A stretch of DNA of 64,000 nt, from positions 1 through 64,000 of the forward strand of contig JBEBSD010000027.1 in assembly GCA_040394475.1 (NCBI GenBank). Direction: 5' to 3'. Position 1 is the stretch's first letter. Each line of letters begins with the position of its first letter. Origin of the DNA: JBEBSD01 sp040394475 (GTDB lineage: Bacteria > Bacteroidota > Bacteroidia > Cytophagales > Spirosomataceae). A program made the position numbers and the translations under genes. The notes below the pieces were generated by a model. It was given only the letters and a program-made list of their open reading frames with translations. It did not search any database and had not been told where the DNA came from. This document shows positions 45,201 through 53,306 of this stretch, piece after piece.

Positions 45201-45660
45201 TTTTGTGTCGGGTATTACCAATACGTTTTCCTATAAGGGGCTGGCTTTAATGGTATTGTTCAATATCCGGCAGGGAGGGCAAAGCCAAAACGCCGCACTT
45301 AACCCGGGAACTAATTACTACGATTTGATGAACACTCTGAACCTGCCTTACTGGATGCCCGATAATCCCATTAATACGCATCCATCCATTAATTACAGAA
45401 ACCCAATGGGGTATGGATTCTATCAAAGCAGAAGCTTTGTCCGGTTCCAGGACATAGCGCTTTCCTACGATCTTCCGGTGAGCCTGCTGCAAAAGATAGG
45501 GGTCAGCAACCTCAAGATCTACGGCAGTGGTAAAAACCTCATTACCTGGACCAAGTGGAATGGTTGGGATCCCGAGCACGGAGCAGGAAGCAACAGGAAT
45601 CCGGGCGATAACGGACCCTTGCTGAAAACATTTACAATTGGGTTAAACATTCAGCTATAA
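42292..45660 (+). CDS. SusC-type TonB-dependent transporter with STN signalling domain (locus 2)
   Basis: The 1122-residue product has a signal peptide, an STN domain (about 47-116: LLKDVLRDLKNYYKVDILF...), a linker, a CarboxypepD_reg-like domain (163-235), the TonB-box-like EVVVVGYG (241-248), a plug and a large beta-barrel. The STN domain contacts FecR in the periplasm and reports ligand transport to the sigma factor encoded upstream. The substrate is unknown because the locus has no recognised glycoside hydrolase. SusD follows after 15 bases. Confidence 0.94.
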   Translation: MLQRIRNTPVIGGIGLLCLLNLSSVAQIVAMNTRPDLMSPAAQRVTTRLLLKDVLRDLKNYYKVDILFDNETVRELWVPGTFNKKLRLEKNLDVILSPLGLTYKKVNTSSYLIVGGKKSHKGAKVSNTVPETETAAWSGAQQGADKTNENRPALAEQVAERVISGNITDEKGEALPGVSIIMNGTQRGTSSDVKGNYSLALPDGTVTLVFSFIGYLSKSIEIGDQSLLNVVLTAETKSLEEVVVVGYGSAKRKDLTGALTRVDLEKNRLQPNVNPVQNLRGTVAGVTVVDNGRPGSDASIVIRGRNSISASNNPLIVLDGIIYAGGSLSDINSNDIESIDILKDASSSAIYGSLAANGVILITTKKGSSSKPRISYNTYFGTSNFAHAPEYKTAEQYLQARKDAEIMDNGALPFQVLEEQNIAAGITIDPWEEIKRKAPVSSNELSVSGRSEKVNYYISGSYSDIKSPVMGDNFKRWAARVNLDVAITDWLNIGTNSGYSSRDNSGVRANLAAASQLSPFASLYYEDGVPRPLPMNIGAATNPLTATLRNWNLDVTNTLFTNTYADVSLPLEGLSYRLNVGYTQRNLKQFNYTPSFEREQFFNLGSGNKYHSEYQNTTIENILRYDRTFAQDHALNFTLMYGLYMENDESSKLSSNNIFNDALGYNALQIGENFAITSNAGKSQQLSTMGRIGYRFKGKYILDLTMRRDGYSAFGNGRKFGLFPAVGVSWNLSEEDFMAGVSLIDNLKLRTSWGKNGNRGVDRYSSLSSLAQTNYVFGDGAGPSVGLYTNSLGNPDLGWETTESTNFGVDYAVLSGKISGSIDYYQTRTHDLLLRQTIPIMSGFTSFLRNIGETANKGIEVSLNTTNIQKGGFEWTSSIVFSLNRNKIVKLTGNDLDGDGIEDDDISSKWFIGHPLGSSFDYVFDGIYQEGDDLSLIPSAKAGHVKFKDLDGDGLITPRDRTVIGSDQASFVSGITNTFSYKGLALMVLFNIRQGGQSQNAALNPGTNYYDLMNTLNLPYWMPDNPINTHPSINYRNPMGYGFYQSRSFVRFQDIALSYDLPVSLLQKIGVSNLKIYGSGKNLITWTKWNGWDPEHGAGSNRNPGDNGPLLKTFTIGLNIQL

Positions 45661-45675
45661 AAAGTAGCAAAAGTA

Positions 45676-47385
45676 ATGAAGACGTATTCGACAATGACAA
45701 AAAAACTGACCGGCGTGACCTGCCTGCTGGCATCCTGTATGATCCTGCTGAGTTGCGGCGAATCTTTTCTGGAAGAAATTCCCTTAGACCGGTTCAGCCC
45801 GGAAAACCTCCTGGTGGATGAAGCCGGATTTGAAGCGGCCACGGTAGCGCTGTACCAGGCAAGCCGGGAAGAACACCAGTTGGGTGGCGTGAACTTCGAT
45901 TATATGAACCTGGGTACCGATCTGACCGAGTGGGGGAGACCCGATAGCCGGGGATTTAAGGACTATACCCTCCTGAACTCACAATTTGAACCCGTAAATA
46001 CCTATTGGGACTGGGCCTACAAGAGTATGATCCGGCAGTCCAATCTGATCCTGGACAACCTTGACAACCCCGACATCAACGTGAGTGAGGCTTCCAGGGC
46101 TTATTTTTCGGGACAGGCCAAGTTTTTCAGGGCGTATGCCTACAATGTGCTGGTGAACCTGTACGGCGGCGTACCCCTTGTGGACCGGCAGATCTCCGAA
46201 CCCAAATTCGATTTCCAGCGGGCAACAAAGGGAGAAGTGCTTCAGTTTATCCGGAAAGATCTGGAAGATGCTGCTGCGGAGCTGCCCGTTGTCCAGAATG
46301 AATCGAACGGCAGGATTTACCGGGCGGCGGCTTATCACCTGCTTTCGGAAGTGTATATCAGCCTGGGGATGGAAACGGGGGATGCTTCCTTTTACGATAA
46401 GTCCATCGAAGCGGCTTCAAAGGTAATTGACGGGGAGGCAGGACAGTACAGGCTTATGACGCAGCGGTTCGGGGATACCTCAAGGCCGGGGGATGTGTTT
46501 TCTGACCTGTTCTGGACCAATCAGCAGAACCGGAATTCGGGTAACATGGAGGTGATCTGGAGCTGGCAGTTCGAAAGTTTTACCCTGGGAGGCGGTACCA
46601 GCCTGGGGGGTATAAATGCAGGAAATGCCTGGATTCGGTTGTGGGCCCCTGAATACGACCGGATCCGTACGCCGAATGCCATTTCAAATATCCCGGCGGA
46701 CAGCTTGCAAAGAGGGATCGGAGTCATGATTCCCCTGAACTATTTCAAGTACGACATCTGGAAACTTGACCCGGATGATATGCGGAACTCCCACCATAAC
46801 ATCCGCCGGCAGTTTTATTACAACAATCCCGCCGATCCGGAATATTTCGGGAAAAAGATCCGCACCGGACGGGATGCGAACGGAAGACTCGTGGTTGCCC
46901 TTGAAAACGGTACGCTGACCACCCAGGTACTGGACACCCTCCGGATGTATTATCCATGGATTAGAAAAATAGACGGGCTGCCTTTTAATGATGATGTGAC
47001 CGCCGGACGGACTCCGAATGACGTTATCGTGATGCGGCTGGCGGAAACCTATCTGCTGCGGGCTGAAGCTTATTTTAGAAAAGGCGACCTGACCAATGCA
47101 GCAAAGGATCTCAATACTGTCAGAGCCCGTGCCCAGGCGGTCCAGATCGGTGAAGGGGACGTGAGTATCGATTTTATCCTGGATGAACGGGCGCGCGAGC
47201 TTGTAATTGAAGAGCAGCGCAGGCGTACCCTGGTCAGGATGGGGGTGTTGTATGAAAGGGTCAGGAAATACAACCCGTCCTCTGCAGGTACGATCCAGCC
47301 TTTTAACCAGTTATGGCCGATTCCTCTGAGTGCGATTGATTCGAATACCGGAGCGGTAATTGCACAAAATCCGGGTTATAATTGA
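45676..47385 (+). CDS. SusD/RagB-type binding lipoprotein (locus 2)
   Basis: The 569-residue product has a lipoprotein signal with C27 (ILLSC) and the SusD fold: TPR-like helices (FRAYAYNVLVNLYGGVPLV, AAYHLLSEVYISLG) and a C-terminal DERARELVIEEQRRRTLVRMGVLYERV region. It ends PIPLSAIDSNTGAVIAQNPGY. It would cap the SusC barrel encoded just upstream and bind the nutrient at the surface. No feature reveals the ligand. Confidence 0.93.
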   Translation: MKTYSTMTKKLTGVTCLLASCMILLSCGESFLEEIPLDRFSPENLLVDEAGFEAATVALYQASREEHQLGGVNFDYMNLGTDLTEWGRPDSRGFKDYTLLNSQFEPVNTYWDWAYKSMIRQSNLILDNLDNPDINVSEASRAYFSGQAKFFRAYAYNVLVNLYGGVPLVDRQISEPKFDFQRATKGEVLQFIRKDLEDAAAELPVVQNESNGRIYRAAAYHLLSEVYISLGMETGDASFYDKSIEAASKVIDGEAGQYRLMTQRFGDTSRPGDVFSDLFWTNQQNRNSGNMEVIWSWQFESFTLGGGTSLGGINAGNAWIRLWAPEYDRIRTPNAISNIPADSLQRGIGVMIPLNYFKYDIWKLDPDDMRNSHHNIRRQFYYNNPADPEYFGKKIRTGRDANGRLVVALENGTLTTQVLDTLRMYYPWIRKIDGLPFNDDVTAGRTPNDVIVMRLAETYLLRAEAYFRKGDLTNAAKDLNTVRARAQAVQIGEGDVSIDFILDERARELVIEEQRRRTLVRMGVLYERVRKYNPSSAGTIQPFNQLWPIPLSAIDSNTGAVIAQNPGYN

Positions 47386-47438
47386 CCCGCAATGCCTTGA
47401 AGCCAGTCAATTGAAACGGCGATAACGAAGGAAATAAA

Positions 47439-48761
47439 ATGACGGGTAACAGGAGGAAGAGAACTGACAGGTACAGTTGGTGGGTTTTGAACCTTTTAAT
47501 GCTATGGGGAGGGCTTATGGTGCTGGCATGCGGGCAGTCTGCTAACGAGGCAACCGGGCAGATTCCCATTACAAAAGTAGCGTCCGGAAGGATCATCCAT
47601 CGCTTTCATGATACGTCTCCCATCAGCCCGTCGGGCCGGTACCTGGCGTTGTTCCGGATACCTTTTGAAGACCGGTACCCGGAACCGGGTGATGGTGGAA
47701 CGGTGGTATTGGTGGATCTGGAAACGGGGAAGGAAACGGAAGTTGCCACTTCTTACGGATGGGAAATGCAGGTAGGAGCCAATGTGCAATGGGGAGCGAC
47801 AGATGAAGCGTTATTTTATAATCAGGTTGATACGGTCACATGGCAGGCATTTACGGTCCGGTACAATCTTGCGGATAAATCTTCGAAGCGGATTAAAGGG
47901 GGGATGTTTATGGTATCGCCGGATGGAAAGCAGCTGGTCGGCCATAATGTAATCAATTCCGTCAATGCGCAATCGGGATATGGTGTTATAGTGCCGGAGC
48001 AGTTCCGGAGAAAAAATAAAGGACTGGTCGATTCTGATGGGATTTTTGTAACGGATATTGCTTCGGATACCAGCAAAATGATTGCGAGCATCCGGGAGAT
48101 TTACCGCAAGGCAGTTCCTGGTATCGGAGTAGAAAACCCGGAGGAATACGAAATATATTGTTTCAAAGCGATGTGGAATCCGCAGGGAAACCGTATCATG
48201 ACCTGTCTGATTTTTAAACCCATTACGGGTGGTAAGCGGAAAGTAGCGGTTATTACTATGAAACCCGATGGAACGGATATCCGGACTGCTGTTACAACCG
48301 GACAGTATGCCAAAGGAGGGCATCACATGGCATGGCTTCCGGATGGAGCACATTTTTCGATGAATTTAGAAGTAGATAGTACCAAATCCGGACTTGAAGT
48401 GATTGTAGCGCGGTACGACGGAAGTGAATTAAAGGAAGTGTTTGCCCCCGGGTCAGGACATCCCAGCTTTCATCCGAAAGGGCTGCCGCTGATTATTACA
48501 GATGCCTATCGGAATGAAACCAGTGTTACAAAAAATGATGGCTATGTGCCTGTAAGGTTATTAAATACGGACACGGGGGAGGAGGCTTTAGTCGCTACAG
48601 TGAAAGTCCCGGACGTTGCTGATAATGCATTTCGCCTGGATGCGCACCCAACATGGGATCGTTCCGGACGTTATGTTGTTTACAATGGTTATGACGACGA
48701 TGGTCGTGGAGTATACATCGCCGATTTGCAGGAATACCTGAAGGGCAGGTGGGCAAAATAA
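47439..48761 (+). CDS. Beta-propeller lipoprotein (TolB-like; distant PL22 oligogalacturonate lyase-like)
   Basis: The 440-residue product has a lipoprotein-type signal with C31 (MVLAC). It shows repeated beta-propeller blades with WD/TolB-like words (ISPSGRYLALF, VSPDGKQLVG, MWNPQGNRIM, WLPDGAHFSM, HPTWDRSGRYVVYNG). The paired histidines H295/H296 in GGHHMAWLPDG and the general layout recall PL22 oligogalacturonate lyases, but I cannot confirm the catalytic residues. It may instead be a binding propeller. It follows SusD by 53 bases in the same direction. Confidence 0.72.
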   Translation: MTGNRRKRTDRYSWWVLNLLMLWGGLMVLACGQSANEATGQIPITKVASGRIIHRFHDTSPISPSGRYLALFRIPFEDRYPEPGDGGTVVLVDLETGKETEVATSYGWEMQVGANVQWGATDEALFYNQVDTVTWQAFTVRYNLADKSSKRIKGGMFMVSPDGKQLVGHNVINSVNAQSGYGVIVPEQFRRKNKGLVDSDGIFVTDIASDTSKMIASIREIYRKAVPGIGVENPEEYEIYCFKAMWNPQGNRIMTCLIFKPITGGKRKVAVITMKPDGTDIRTAVTTGQYAKGGHHMAWLPDGAHFSMNLEVDSTKSGLEVIVARYDGSELKEVFAPGSGHPSFHPKGLPLIITDAYRNETSVTKNDGYVPVRLLNTDTGEEALVATVKVPDVADNAFRLDAHPTWDRSGRYVVYNGYDDDGRGVYIADLQEYLKGRWAK

Positions 48762-48806
48762 TAAGAACGGGTTTTCCCCGGTTTCCTAATTTCTAATATC
48801 TTTTTC

Positions 48807-51800
48807 ATGAACAGAAGAAATTTTTTAAACCTCGCGCTTCCTGCCACCGGAGCGATTTTGTTGAGCAATACGCTGATGAATCAACAGGCGTATGCCGAAA
48901 TCAGCAGGCAGTTTACGGGCGGGCCGGATTTTGATGCCTATGACGTGGTGATCGGCGGCGCGGGATTGTCGGGCTATTTCGCAGCCATTCATGCCGCCCG
49001 GAACGGGAAAAAGGTATTGATAACTGACCGCCGGGCCACACCGGGATACGACGTGGCGGCCAAAAGTAAATTATGGATGGAGGCCGACGGGTTTGACGCG
49101 CTGCCTCCGGAATTGGTCGAATTATTTTTACCGGCGCAGGAAGAGCAGGAAATTAAAAATACAAAAGGCGCCGGTCCGGGCAAAAGCCGGCTGGGGGATG
49201 AAATCGCTTTGTTTAAAGGAAGTTTGCGGAAAGGGCTGCTGCGCAACCTGCTGGTTAACAAAGTGGATGTGCTGCTGATGACCGACGTCTGCGGGTTGCT
49301 GGAGACAAAAGGCCAGGTGACCGGCGTGCTGCTGGCCAGTAAACACGGGCTGCATACCGTCAGGTGTAAAAGCTTTGTAGATGCTTCCGATAATCTTTTG
49401 CTGAGCCGGAGGCTGTCCGGACAGTCCTTGAAGATGGACCGGGCGGGGTTCGTACTGGAGTTGAATAAAGTGAATCAGCCCGTTCGCAAGGAAATACCGG
49501 TACCGGCATCCTGGGGATTGCTCCAGAACCGGATACAGGCGCATCCGGGAAAATTGGCGAACAATCAGTTATTCCTTTCTTTTGAATTTCCTGTCGCCAC
49601 CGCAGACCTGGATGAAGTGGAGCATAAGGCCCGCCGGCTGGCGGTGCAGATAGGAACTAACCTGAAGTCGCTCGGCACTGATTTTGAGAAGGCCCAGATC
49701 TACCAGTATGCCTACGAAACCAGCGTACACCTGGAAACCACCGCCTTGCCGAAACTGCGTCTGAAAGGGCATTATTTACTGGAAAGCGGTCAGGAAGCCC
49801 TTAGTGCAGCCCGGCTGCAGGCAATTGCGAAAAATGCAGCGGGTCTGGTAGACAGCCTGGTCATTCCGGCAACGACGGGAACACCGGAAAAGCTGGTGCT
49901 CCCGGGGCAGGAGATCGCCCTGAAGGAAGCTTCGCTGACGCCCCTGCAGGAACCGGGATTTGCCATACCGCTTCAAAACATAAGCCTCAACTGGAAGGCC
50001 GCCGTAAAGGTGAAAAAGCAGACACAGGTACTGGTGGCCGGCGGCGGAACTGCCGGGGCGCTGGCCGCTGCGGGAGCGATAGACAAAGGAGTGGATACCA
50101 TCGTAGTCGATTATTTCAACGACCTCGGGGGGACCAAAACGATGGGAGGAGTCATGGGCTACTACCATGGTGTGCGGGACAACACCTTTTTTAAGAAACA
50201 GAACGAGGAGGCAGAGCGGATCGCGTTTGAAGCGAACATGCACAAGAAAATCGGCCGGAAATACTACCACCTGAAAGCAGTCCTGGATAAGGGCGGGCAA
50301 TTCGTTACATCCGCCATGCTGTGCGGGGCGCTCACGGAAGGCACTAAAGTAACAGGCGTATTAATTTGCCGGCACGGACAGCTCGAAATGGTGGAAGCGG
50401 CGCTCACCATCGACGCTACGGGCGATGGCGACGTGGCTGCTTTTGCGGGGGCGCCCTACCAGATCGGGGATACCCGCATTGGTTATACCCAGAATTACAG
50501 CCAATGGGATGTGGCAGGGGTAGGCAAGCTCCCCTCCAATACCAACCGTGATTACGACATTATCGATAATACCAAAATTTCGGAACAGCAGCGAGGGTTG
50601 CTTATTTCGCATTATGAAGCCCATTTCTACGACTTTCACCCGTTCTTGACCGTACGGGAGTCGCGTAGGATCGACGCGGTGCATAATCTCGACCTGATTG
50701 ACTGTGTGGAAGGAAGGCATTTTGAAGATGTGGTGGCGCTGGCCAGCAGTGACTTTGACCCGCACAATATCGGCTCCTCGGAATTTACCAAATGCGGGTT
50801 TCTGCTGCCGCACTCCAACGATATTACTGTTGAAGTACCCTACCGTTCCATTGTTCCAAAGACACTGGATGGTTTGCTGCTGGCAGGAAGAGGATACGGG
50901 CAGACCCATAATGCCCTGCAATTTACGCGGATGACAGCCGATTTACTGGTACTGGGTTATCTTACCGGCCAGATAGCGGCGGATGCCGCCTGGAAAAAGG
51001 TGCAGCCCCGTCAGTACGACATCACGGCCCTGCAAAAAGAATGGGCGTCACTGGATTACCTGCCGGCAAAGTACCTAACCCTGAAACCCGGGGATAAACG
51101 GGCCGATACCGGCGAAATCCGGCGGCGGGTGCAGCAACTGGAGGGCGGGGCGCCTGAGTATTTATACGAATGCAGCCGGATTGAAAAAAGCCGTATTGTA
51201 CCCTTGCTGAAGGAACGCTTCAGTGCCGCCGATACCCCGGAAGGGAAGCTGCTGTTGGGCAAAATGCTGGCCTGGTTTGGCGACGGCGCCGGGAATGACC
51301 TCATTGAGGAGGAATTAAAACAATTATTTGCGGAGGAACAGCAAAAGGGCTATCCGGGCGGGTATATCGACGATTATGACTTTATCCGGGGAAGAGAGAA
51401 AAACATGCTGGAGGGCTTGTTTTGGAAGATTAATCAAAATATCGGGCTGCTGGCCATGTCCGGAAACGGCTCGGCCTGCGATACGGTTCAGCATATTCTG
51501 GAGCATACGGCAGGTGGTGGGGGAATGGTACCCCGCACCAACGAGTATTATGACGGGCGTATCGACCTGAAAATCATTCCGTTTCATAATCGTATCCTGA
51601 ACCTGTGCCTGTATGCGGAAAGGGTTCCTGACAAGGCCCTTATCCCGGGTTTTGAGAAATTGCTGAAGGACGAGAACGTAGGCGGTTATGTGACCACCAC
51701 CTATGAAAAAGTCCGTTGGCGGGTGTTTGGCGGCTCATTGGAACTGGGAATTGCAGCGGGGCTGGCCCGTTGCGGCGGGAAAACCGGCTTTCACCTGCTG

Positions 51801-51971
51801 GCTGCCTACCTCGAGGATCTCCATTTCAATTTCAAGGAATTTGCCGTTTCCGAGTTAAAGGAACTGACCGGAAAAGATTTCGGTTTTACTACGAAGGATT
51901 GGCAAAACTACCTCGCCAAACAGCAATATCCGTTGGCAGTTAAGGCATTGCAAAAAGATGCGGAACTTTGA
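48807..51971 (+). CDS. Tat-type exported FAD-dependent oxidoreductase with two FAD-binding motifs
   Basis: The 1054-residue product begins MNRRNFLNLALPATGA, a twin-arginine export signal. It has two dinucleotide-binding motifs: VVIGGAGLSG (residues 47-56) and VLVAGGGTAGALAAA (from about 408). The second heads a FAD_oxidored-type domain with YFNDLGGTKTMGGVMG, RESRRID (near 617) and the C-terminal LLLAGRGYGQTHNALQFTRM. The last 300 residues are helical and HEAT-like. Export of a folded flavoprotein by Tat puts FAD chemistry outside the cytoplasm. The oxidised substrate is unknown. Two GxGxxG motifs in one chain is unusual; the first domain may be degenerate. Confidence 0.83.
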   Translation: MNRRNFLNLALPATGAILLSNTLMNQQAYAEISRQFTGGPDFDAYDVVIGGAGLSGYFAAIHAARNGKKVLITDRRATPGYDVAAKSKLWMEADGFDALPPELVELFLPAQEEQEIKNTKGAGPGKSRLGDEIALFKGSLRKGLLRNLLVNKVDVLLMTDVCGLLETKGQVTGVLLASKHGLHTVRCKSFVDASDNLLLSRRLSGQSLKMDRAGFVLELNKVNQPVRKEIPVPASWGLLQNRIQAHPGKLANNQLFLSFEFPVATADLDEVEHKARRLAVQIGTNLKSLGTDFEKAQIYQYAYETSVHLETTALPKLRLKGHYLLESGQEALSAARLQAIAKNAAGLVDSLVIPATTGTPEKLVLPGQEIALKEASLTPLQEPGFAIPLQNISLNWKAAVKVKKQTQVLVAGGGTAGALAAAGAIDKGVDTIVVDYFNDLGGTKTMGGVMGYYHGVRDNTFFKKQNEEAERIAFEANMHKKIGRKYYHLKAVLDKGGQFVTSAMLCGALTEGTKVTGVLICRHGQLEMVEAALTIDATGDGDVAAFAGAPYQIGDTRIGYTQNYSQWDVAGVGKLPSNTNRDYDIIDNTKISEQQRGLLISHYEAHFYDFHPFLTVRESRRIDAVHNLDLIDCVEGRHFEDVVALASSDFDPHNIGSSEFTKCGFLLPHSNDITVEVPYRSIVPKTLDGLLLAGRGYGQTHNALQFTRMTADLLVLGYLTGQIAADAAWKKVQPRQYDITALQKEWASLDYLPAKYLTLKPGDKRADTGEIRRRVQQLEGGAPEYLYECSRIEKSRIVPLLKERFSAADTPEGKLLLGKMLAWFGDGAGNDLIEEELKQLFAEEQQKGYPGGYIDDYDFIRGREKNMLEGLFWKINQNIGLLAMSGNGSACDTVQHILEHTAGGGGMVPRTNEYYDGRIDLKIIPFHNRILNLCLYAERVPDKALIPGFEKLLKDENVGGYVTTTYEKVRWRVFGGSLELGIAAGLARCGGKTGFHLLAAYLEDLHFNFKEFAVSELKELTGKDFGFTTKDWQNYLAKQQYPLAVKALQKDAEL

Positions 51972-51977
51972 GTCCCC

Positions 51978-52099
51978 ATGGTCTGTGTCCCACAGACCAT
52001 TTTGGATACCAGCCGAAAGCGCCGAGCCGCGACCGCCCAATCCGGAACGGAGTGGTCTGTGAAGACACAGACCACGGTAGTGTGAAGACACAGACCACG
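51978..52099. repeat. Hairpin repeats of the GGTCTGTG/CACAGACC family
   Basis: It has one hairpin with arms ATGGTCTGTG and CACAGACCAT around TCC (51978-52000), then a second with arms GTGGTCTGTG and CACAGACCAC around AAGA (52052-52075). The second is followed by a tandem copy of the 23-base unit (to 52099). The same hairpin occurs at 54301 and in the array at 16268-16949. Confidence 0.88.
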
Positions 52100-52140
52100 G
52101 TAGTGTGCGAAGGAAAGCCCTGAAAGGGCGTAATCTTCGA

Positions 52141-52181
52141 GCCCCGGGTGGGGACCGGGGGCCGGGGGCTCCACCCGGGGC
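52141..52181. repeat. GC-rich inverted repeat
   Basis: GCCCCGGGTGG (52141-52151) and CCACCCGGGGC (52171-52181) are perfect 11-base arms around a G-rich loop. The sequence around it is far more GC-rich than the flanking genes. It may be a remnant of a dispersed repeat. Confidence 0.75.
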
Positions 52182-52224
52182 CGAGGGGGAAGGCGGGCCA
52201 TGTTGACGAATAACAACACAGTAC

Positions 52225-53298
52225 ATGAAGTGGTTTTTTTGGATAGGTATTTTAGGGAACCTCCCCGGATTTGCGCAGGAGCTTTCGGAGGAAAGGGTTT
52301 ACTACCGAAGCAATGGCCTGGAGGAGTTGCAGTTAAAAGCGATTGCAGGAAACTACAGCATCCTGGATGATAAGAAGGAAGTAGCGCCGGTGACGGCGAT
52401 GACCGATCAGAACGGATTCCTGTACTGGTACCGGAGAGTGTTCACAGAAGTGTGCCTGACCGGTGATTGCCGTCCCGTGGATGTGGGAATTTTCTGGGAA
52501 GGGACCGGTGATTTTTTGGGGCTTGAAGTCTACCGGGAGCCGTTGACAAAGACAGATCACAGCGATTTTAAGGACTGGGACTACCGTAAGCTGCTGTCGA
52601 TTCTCCGCAATGACTGGTCGTCGCTGCGGGAATACGATTTTGGGGAACTGGTAGATGAAAAGGAAGAAGGTGTGGATGGGATTACCGGCGCTACCAGGAA
52701 AGAAATTGCTTCCGAGGCAGTAGAAAACGCGGTATACACCACTTATACGCTCTGGCATTTGATCCATTTGGGCGAAAAGGAGCAATTGGTCGGCCTTACC
52801 GTTGGCCGTTTGTCAGAAGGCGATTTGTTCGGGAAAATGGCCGCATCGCCCGATAGCCGCTATCAGCGGTTTCTGCTGGAATTATTTGTTCAGGGGAAAT
52901 TGAGGGACCAACAAGCGGTTGAGCCCTTGATTCTGAAAGGCCTGAAGGATAAGGATGTCGTGAACAAAACCGTTGCGGTGCATGCACTTGCCTTGCTTAA
53001 TTGGGACAATATGGATTTCCAGAATGAACTGGCGGCGATTTACCTGCAAAAGCCTGCGGGCGAAAGAGTGGAAATACTTTCAGGCATCCGGCAGATGAAC
53101 CGGTTATCGGCGCCGCTCTATGAGGCGCTTGCACAGGACCTGAGTCCGGAAGACCCCTGGATGAGCGCTAAGCTGTTACAGGTATTGAGGTTTGGGAAAA
53201 CACAATCCAAACGCGTGCTTGCCGTTGTAGAGGAACTGAAATCGAGCGATATTCCTGCCGTGGAGAAGGCAGTAGCGGCATTTGAAAATAGTCAATAG
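52225..53298 (+). CDS. Secreted protein with FMN-attachment motif and HEAT-like repeats (probable ApbE substrate)
   Basis: The 357-residue product has a short signal peptide (about 1-18, ending GFAQ). Residues 151-157 read DGITGAT, which fits the flavinylation consensus Dgx(s/t)gAT; T157 would carry covalent FMN. The surrounding domain (about 20-175) resembles an FMN_bind-type fold only weakly. The C-terminal half (about 195-357) looks like helical HEAT-type repeats. The next gene encodes an ApbE flavin transferase, which supports the assignment. It is 253 bases downstream of the FAD oxidoreductase gene, after repeats. No flavin acceptor in RnfG or NqrC context is present. Confidence 0.68.
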   Translation: MKWFFWIGILGNLPGFAQELSEERVYYRSNGLEELQLKAIAGNYSILDDKKEVAPVTAMTDQNGFLYWYRRVFTEVCLTGDCRPVDVGIFWEGTGDFLGLEVYREPLTKTDHSDFKDWDYRKLLSILRNDWSSLREYDFGELVDEKEEGVDGITGATRKEIASEAVENAVYTTYTLWHLIHLGEKEQLVGLTVGRLSEGDLFGKMAASPDSRYQRFLLELFVQGKLRDQQAVEPLILKGLKDKDVVNKTVAVHALALLNWDNMDFQNELAAIYLQKPAGERVEILSGIRQMNRLSAPLYEALAQDLSPEDPWMSAKLLQVLRFGKTQSKRVLAVVEELKSSDIPAVEKAVAAFENSQ

Positions 53299-53306
53299 CA
53301 TACCTG

